Source: Oscillospiraceae bacterium (GTDB taxonomy: Bacteria > Bacillota > Clostridia > Oscillospirales > UBA929). Taken from it: DNA of 8,203 nucleotides. Both the position numbers and the translations under genes were made by a program. Shown one piece after another: positions 5,810 to 8,203 of the stretch; position 1 is the stretch's first letter; the number at the start of each line of letters is the position of its first letter. The DNA lies in NCBI GenBank assembly GCA_031289065.1, contig JAITQI010000065.1, forward strand, positions 1 to 8,203. The letters run 5' to 3'. The notes under the pieces were generated by a model. The model saw only the letters and a program-made list of their open reading frames with translations, made no database searches and was not told the DNA's origin.

Positions 5810-6868
5810 ATGAACCTGCCCGAAAAATTGAGCCGCATGACGGCCTACGAGCCGGTGCGGGGGGACTACCCCGTACGGTTGGACGCCAACGAGAGTTTTT
5901 TGGAGACCCCTCCCTGGCTGCGGGACGCCGTCGCCGCGGCGGTGGCCCAGGTGCCCCTGCACCGCTACCCCGACCCCACGGCCTCGGGGGTGCGCCGTCT
6001 GGCCGCACGGCTGTACGGCGTGGACGCGGCCCACATCACGGCGGGCAGCGGCTCGGACGAACTCATCGCCCTGTCCATGGCCGCCCTGGTGCCCCGGGGC
6101 GGGCGGGTGCTGCTCACCGACCCGGATTTCTCCATGTACCGGGTGTACGCCGGTCTGTACGAGCTGGACTGCTTCGCCGTGGGCAAGGCAGGCCGCCGAG
6201 TCGAGATAGACGCCGTCCTGGCCGAGGCCAAACGGATACAACCCCACCTGATCATCTTCTCCAACCCCTGCAATCCCACCGGGTTGGGGGTAACGCGACC
6301 GGAGGCCCTCCGCCTGGCCGACGGGGCGGACTGCCCCGTGGCGGTGGACGAGGCCTACATGGATTTCTGGGACCAGAGCCTCATCGGGGACCTGCCGGGC
6401 CGGGACAACCTGCTCATTCTCAAAACCTGCTCCAAGGCGTACGGCCTGGCCGGATTGCGCCTGGGCTTCGCCTTGGCGGGCCCCGACATCACCGCCGCCC
6501 TGCAAAAATCCCGCTCGCCCTACAACGTCAGCGCCCTCACCCAGGCGGCGGGGGAGGCCGCCCTGTCCCACCCGGACTACCTGGCCGACTGCGCCGCCCG
6601 CCTCCGTGAGGCCGCCGCCGCCCTGTACCAGGCCCTCTCCGCCCTATCGGCCCGCTCAAACGGCGCCTTCCGAGCGCTGCCCACCGAAACCAACTTCGTC
6701 CTCCTTGAAACCCCCAACGCCCCAAAAATCTACGAATCCCTCCGCGCCCAAGGCATCCTCATCCGCCTCCTAAACAACACCCTTCTGCGCGTCACCGCAG
6801 GCACCCCGGAGGAACAGCGCGCGCTGTTGGCGGGCCTGGAAGCGGAACAATATATACGCAGCCAATAA
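5810..6868 (+). CDS. hisC: Histidinol-phosphate aminotransferase HisC
   Basis: HisC is a PLP-dependent class I/II aminotransferase converting imidazole acetol phosphate and glutamate to histidinol phosphate and 2-oxoglutarate; it supplies the substrate chain leading to HisD. The product is 352 residues, the normal length. Motifs in order: YPVRLDANESF, HRYPDPTA, TAGSGSDELI (PLP phosphate contact), FSNPCNPTGL, VAVDEAYMDF, KTCSKAYGLAGLRLGFAL with the Schiff-base lysine at Lys209 and Arg217 shortly after, SPYNVSALTQAA, and near the C-terminus TETNFVLLET and LLRVTAGTPEE for substrate binding. The ATG at 5810 lies 16 nt after the hisD stop, with GAGAGGGG (5792-5799) as a somewhat distant ribosome binding site. 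The last 60-70 codons shift to C- and A-ending codons (CTC, ATC, AAA, CAA) compared with the G-rich earlier part. It is the last his gene before a change of strand and composition. Confidence 0.96.
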   Translation: MNLPEKLSRMTAYEPVRGDYPVRLDANESFLETPPWLRDAVAAAVAQVPLHRYPDPTASGVRRLAARLYGVDAAHITAGSGSDELIALSMAALVPRGGRVLLTDPDFSMYRVYAGLYELDCFAVGKAGRRVEIDAVLAEAKRIQPHLIIFSNPCNPTGLGVTRPEALRLADGADCPVAVDEAYMDFWDQSLIGDLPGRDNLLILKTCSKAYGLAGLRLGFALAGPDITAALQKSRSPYNVSALTQAAGEAALSHPDYLADCAARLREAAAALYQALSALSARSNGAFRALPTETNFVLLETPNAPKIYESLRAQGILIRLLNNTLLRVTAGTPEEQRALLAGLEAEQYIRSQ

Positions 6869-6873
6869 AACAA

Positions 6874-6901
6874 GCGGGGGCAAAACACACTTTACCTCCG
6901 C
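6874..6901. terminator. Weak hairpin in the convergent gap between hisC and the low-GC genes
   Basis: GCGGGGG (6874-6880) can pair with CCTCCGC (6895-6901) across a 14-nt loop, using one G-U pair in the plus-strand RNA. No T tract follows on the plus strand. On the minus strand the stem carries one A-C mismatch but is followed by TTGTTTTATT, so it may serve the leftward genes. The call is tentative. Confidence 0.35.
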
Positions 6902-6930
6902 CCAAAAACCACCGCCCACCGGACACATAG

Positions 6931-7668
6931 CTATGTAATAATGAGGTGATATGCTGTGGTTGCACTGCTTCCTGCGTATGAGTAGACTCTGAAATAATAG
7001 TCCTCATCGGTAGCGGTAGCGATTGTGCCGCTGAGAAATTCTGTCGTTCCTCCAATGGCAGCAGATGATATTGTCGCGTTTGGTTCTGTTTCATGCCGCC
7101 AAGACCTTGTTTCAGGTGCGGTAAATCCCGTTGCAAAAGGAGCAATCTTGCTCGTGGTCTCGGCAAACGTCGTCAACGTGCTGGGGTAAACAACATAATA
7201 ACCCTCCTGTCCCTGCACCTTGTATCTACTGGAGGAAGAATTTGTTACATTGAGTGTCAACTTGATAGTATAGTTATTGCCTGACATTATATTATGCGCA
7301 TTGGTGGTTCCCACAGCAATGTTGTACTCATTGTTGCTGTCAAGGAACTGGGTATCTGCATAGGCATTTGGCAGGCTGCTCGTGAAGGAAGAACAAAATG
7401 TAGCATATGCGTTGTTGTCATAGTTATAAAAGATGAGTTCATGCTCATAGGTATCGTTAGTAGCGTTGAATTCGGCAATACCGGCACTGTTCCACATTGC
7501 GGTGAGTTGGGCATATCGATGGTCGCCTGATTGATATGTATATACCGTGCCTGCAGCAGGAGTAAACGTTATAAGGGGCGCTACGGCGAAAGTATCTATC
7601 GGCGCAACCAGCGCTGTCAGAAGAACCAGTAGCGTGATCAACGCAACTTTCAAGGCGCTCTGTTTCAT
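6931..7668 (-). CDS. Secreted protein of unknown function with a PPC-like C-terminal segment
   Basis: A 245-residue exported protein that I do not recognise as a named family. The N-terminus MKQSALKVALITLLVLLTALVA is a classical signal peptide, with likely cleavage after TFA at residue 28. The mature part is rich in Thr, Ser, Asn, Tyr and Ala, has one Cys, and looks beta-stranded, with EHELIFYNYDN, then a DTQFLDSNNEYNIAVG and NYTIKLTLNVTNSSS stretch. Residues 193-245 start with ETEPNATISSAA and contain GTIATATDEDYYFRV, ending in YHLIIT: this is the pattern of pre-peptidase C-terminal (PPC) bacterial domains, here in a short form. I chose the ATG at 7668 because the signal peptide begins there and AAGGAG and GAGG lie just upstream; a longer frame from 7728 would bury the signal. 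It follows the upstream gene by 31 bp, so the two probably share a transcript. By eye its GC is near 48 %, far below the his genes. Confidence 0.72.
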   Translation of the reverse strand: MKQSALKVALITLLVLLTALVAPIDTFAVAPLITFTPAAGTVYTYQSGDHRYAQLTAMWNSAGIAEFNATNDTYEHELIFYNYDNNAYATFCSSFTSSLPNAYADTQFLDSNNEYNIAVGTTNAHNIMSGNNYTIKLTLNVTNSSSSRYKVQGQEGYYVVYPSTLTTFAETTSKIAPFATGFTAPETRSWRHETEPNATISSAAIGGTTEFLSGTIATATDEDYYFRVYSYAGSSATTAYHLIIT

Positions 7669-7699
7669 GTTCCTCGTCTCCTTAGTATGTATAGTTTCC

Positions 7700-8203
7700 T
7701 CACGCCAAGATAATCGGGGTGATAACACTGTTGTTGTCGTAGTGAAGATTTTCGACGGCCAAAACCTGTGGAAGCCCCGCGATGGCGGCGATCTCGGCGT
7801 TTTTTGCCCGCAATCTCACACCGCTGACGGCAAACAGCCCCGCGTCCATGCTTTCCTTTTGCTGCCTCATGTGTTCAAGGTCGGCCACAATGCTTTCCCG
7901 TTCCATTTTGTATGAGTCGAGAATGGACGGAGCGTCCGGGTCTGGCTCTGCGGACGGATCAAGCCCTCCCAATTCCGCTTCCTCTTGGATGCGAGCTTCG
8001 ACACCCGACAGGAGGTTGCTCTGCGCCTCAATGCTGGCGACGATCATTTCGTAGATTTCCGCGTAATAATCGGACTGAATTTGGGCCACGCTTTTGTCCT
8101 GACAGTCCACATACCCGCCGTACTCTGTTTTGACCGTCGAGGCACAGAAATGGAATTCCGAGATGATCTCACTGCTCTCGGGCAAAAACGTCGCCAACTC
8201 GTC
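7700..8203 (-). CDS. Unidentified acidic protein, C-terminal part only (5' end outside the window)
   Basis: The last 167 residues of a protein entering from the right edge. The frame is open to the edge (DELATFLPESSEI...), and the TTG at 8197 is not a convincing start. It is acidic. Residues about 40-75 and 95-120 look helical and possibly coiled-coil (YYAEIYEMIVASIEAQ; ERESIVADLEHMRQQKE), separated by a Pro/Asp/Glu-rich linker (GGLDPSAEPDPDAPS). The C-terminal section GVRLRAKNAEIAAIAG followed by LPQVLAVENL has the strand-helix-strand look of small alpha/beta domains such as protease propeptide (I9-like) folds, where 'LaalPxVxxVE' is typical; this resemblance is weak. Whether it has a signal peptide cannot be seen. 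It lies 31 bp ahead of the secreted gene. I cannot name it. Confidence 0.55.
   Translation of the reverse strand, partial: DELATFLPESSEIISEFHFCASTVKTEYGGYVDCQDKSVAQIQSDYYAEIYEMIVASIEAQSNLLSGVEARIQEEAELGGLDPSAEPDPDAPSILDSYKMERESIVADLEHMRQQKESMDAGLFAVSGVRLRAKNAEIAAIAGLPQVLAVENLHYDNNSVITPIILA

Noticed and set aside
8195..8197. TTG at 8197 as the start of the right-edge gene
   Set aside because: The frame stays open to the edge, only two codons remain, and no ribosome binding site can be seen; the protein probably begins outside the window.
1..8203. CRISPR arrays, tRNA or rRNA genes, insertion sequences
   Set aside because: No regularly spaced repeats, cloverleaf-like segments, transposase motifs or terminal inverted repeats were seen on either strand.

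Overview
The window comes from the chromosome of a GC-rich, low-oxygen Firmicute, most likely a clostridial gut-type bacterium of the Oscillospiraceae kind. This rests on a tmcAL-ackA gene pair, a short-form HisG with its HisZ partner, strong GGAGG ribosome binding sites, a consensus TTGACA/TATCAT promoter, and roughly 65-70 % GC by eye in the core genes. The placement is inference; no 16S rRNA or marker tree is available here.

Layout, left to right. (1) 1-952, minus strand: the first 317 codons of tmcAL, the acetate-dependent tRNA(Met) cytidine acetyl-ligase, running off the left edge. (2) 953-1078: a divergent regulatory region whose two promoters face each other and share an extended -10 word, TGTGATA. 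(3) 1079-2278: ackA, acetate kinase, complete. (4) 2282-2467: an in-frame C-terminal scrap of an M42-type metallopeptidase, starting 3 nt after the ackA stop. (5) 2468-2702: a terminator, then a strong promoter with possible operator repeats. (6) 2703-6868: a compact histidine operon front end, hisZ-hisG-hisD-hisC. hisZ/hisG and hisG/hisD overlap by 4 bp, and hisD and hisC are 16 nt apart. (7) 6869-6930: a short convergent gap with a weak hairpin. (8) 6931-8203, minus strand: two genes of visibly lower GC, a secreted protein with a PPC-like tail preceded by the C-terminal part of an unidentified acidic, helix-rich protein running off the right edge.

How the genes work together. tmcAL and ackA both handle acetate: AckA interconverts acetate and acetyl phosphate, and TmcAL consumes acetate and ATP to modify the elongator tRNA(Met) wobble base. 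HisZ and HisG form the octameric ATP phosphoribosyltransferase that commits PRPP and ATP to histidine. HisC makes histidinol phosphate and HisD performs the last two oxidations. The remaining his genes (hisB, hisH, hisA, hisF, hisI) are not in the window: after hisC the DNA changes composition and gene direction.

I did not find a clearly new system. The points most worth a second look are the peptidase remnant abutting ackA, the face-to-face promoters, the candidate his operator, and the unrecognised low-GC exported gene pair at the right end.
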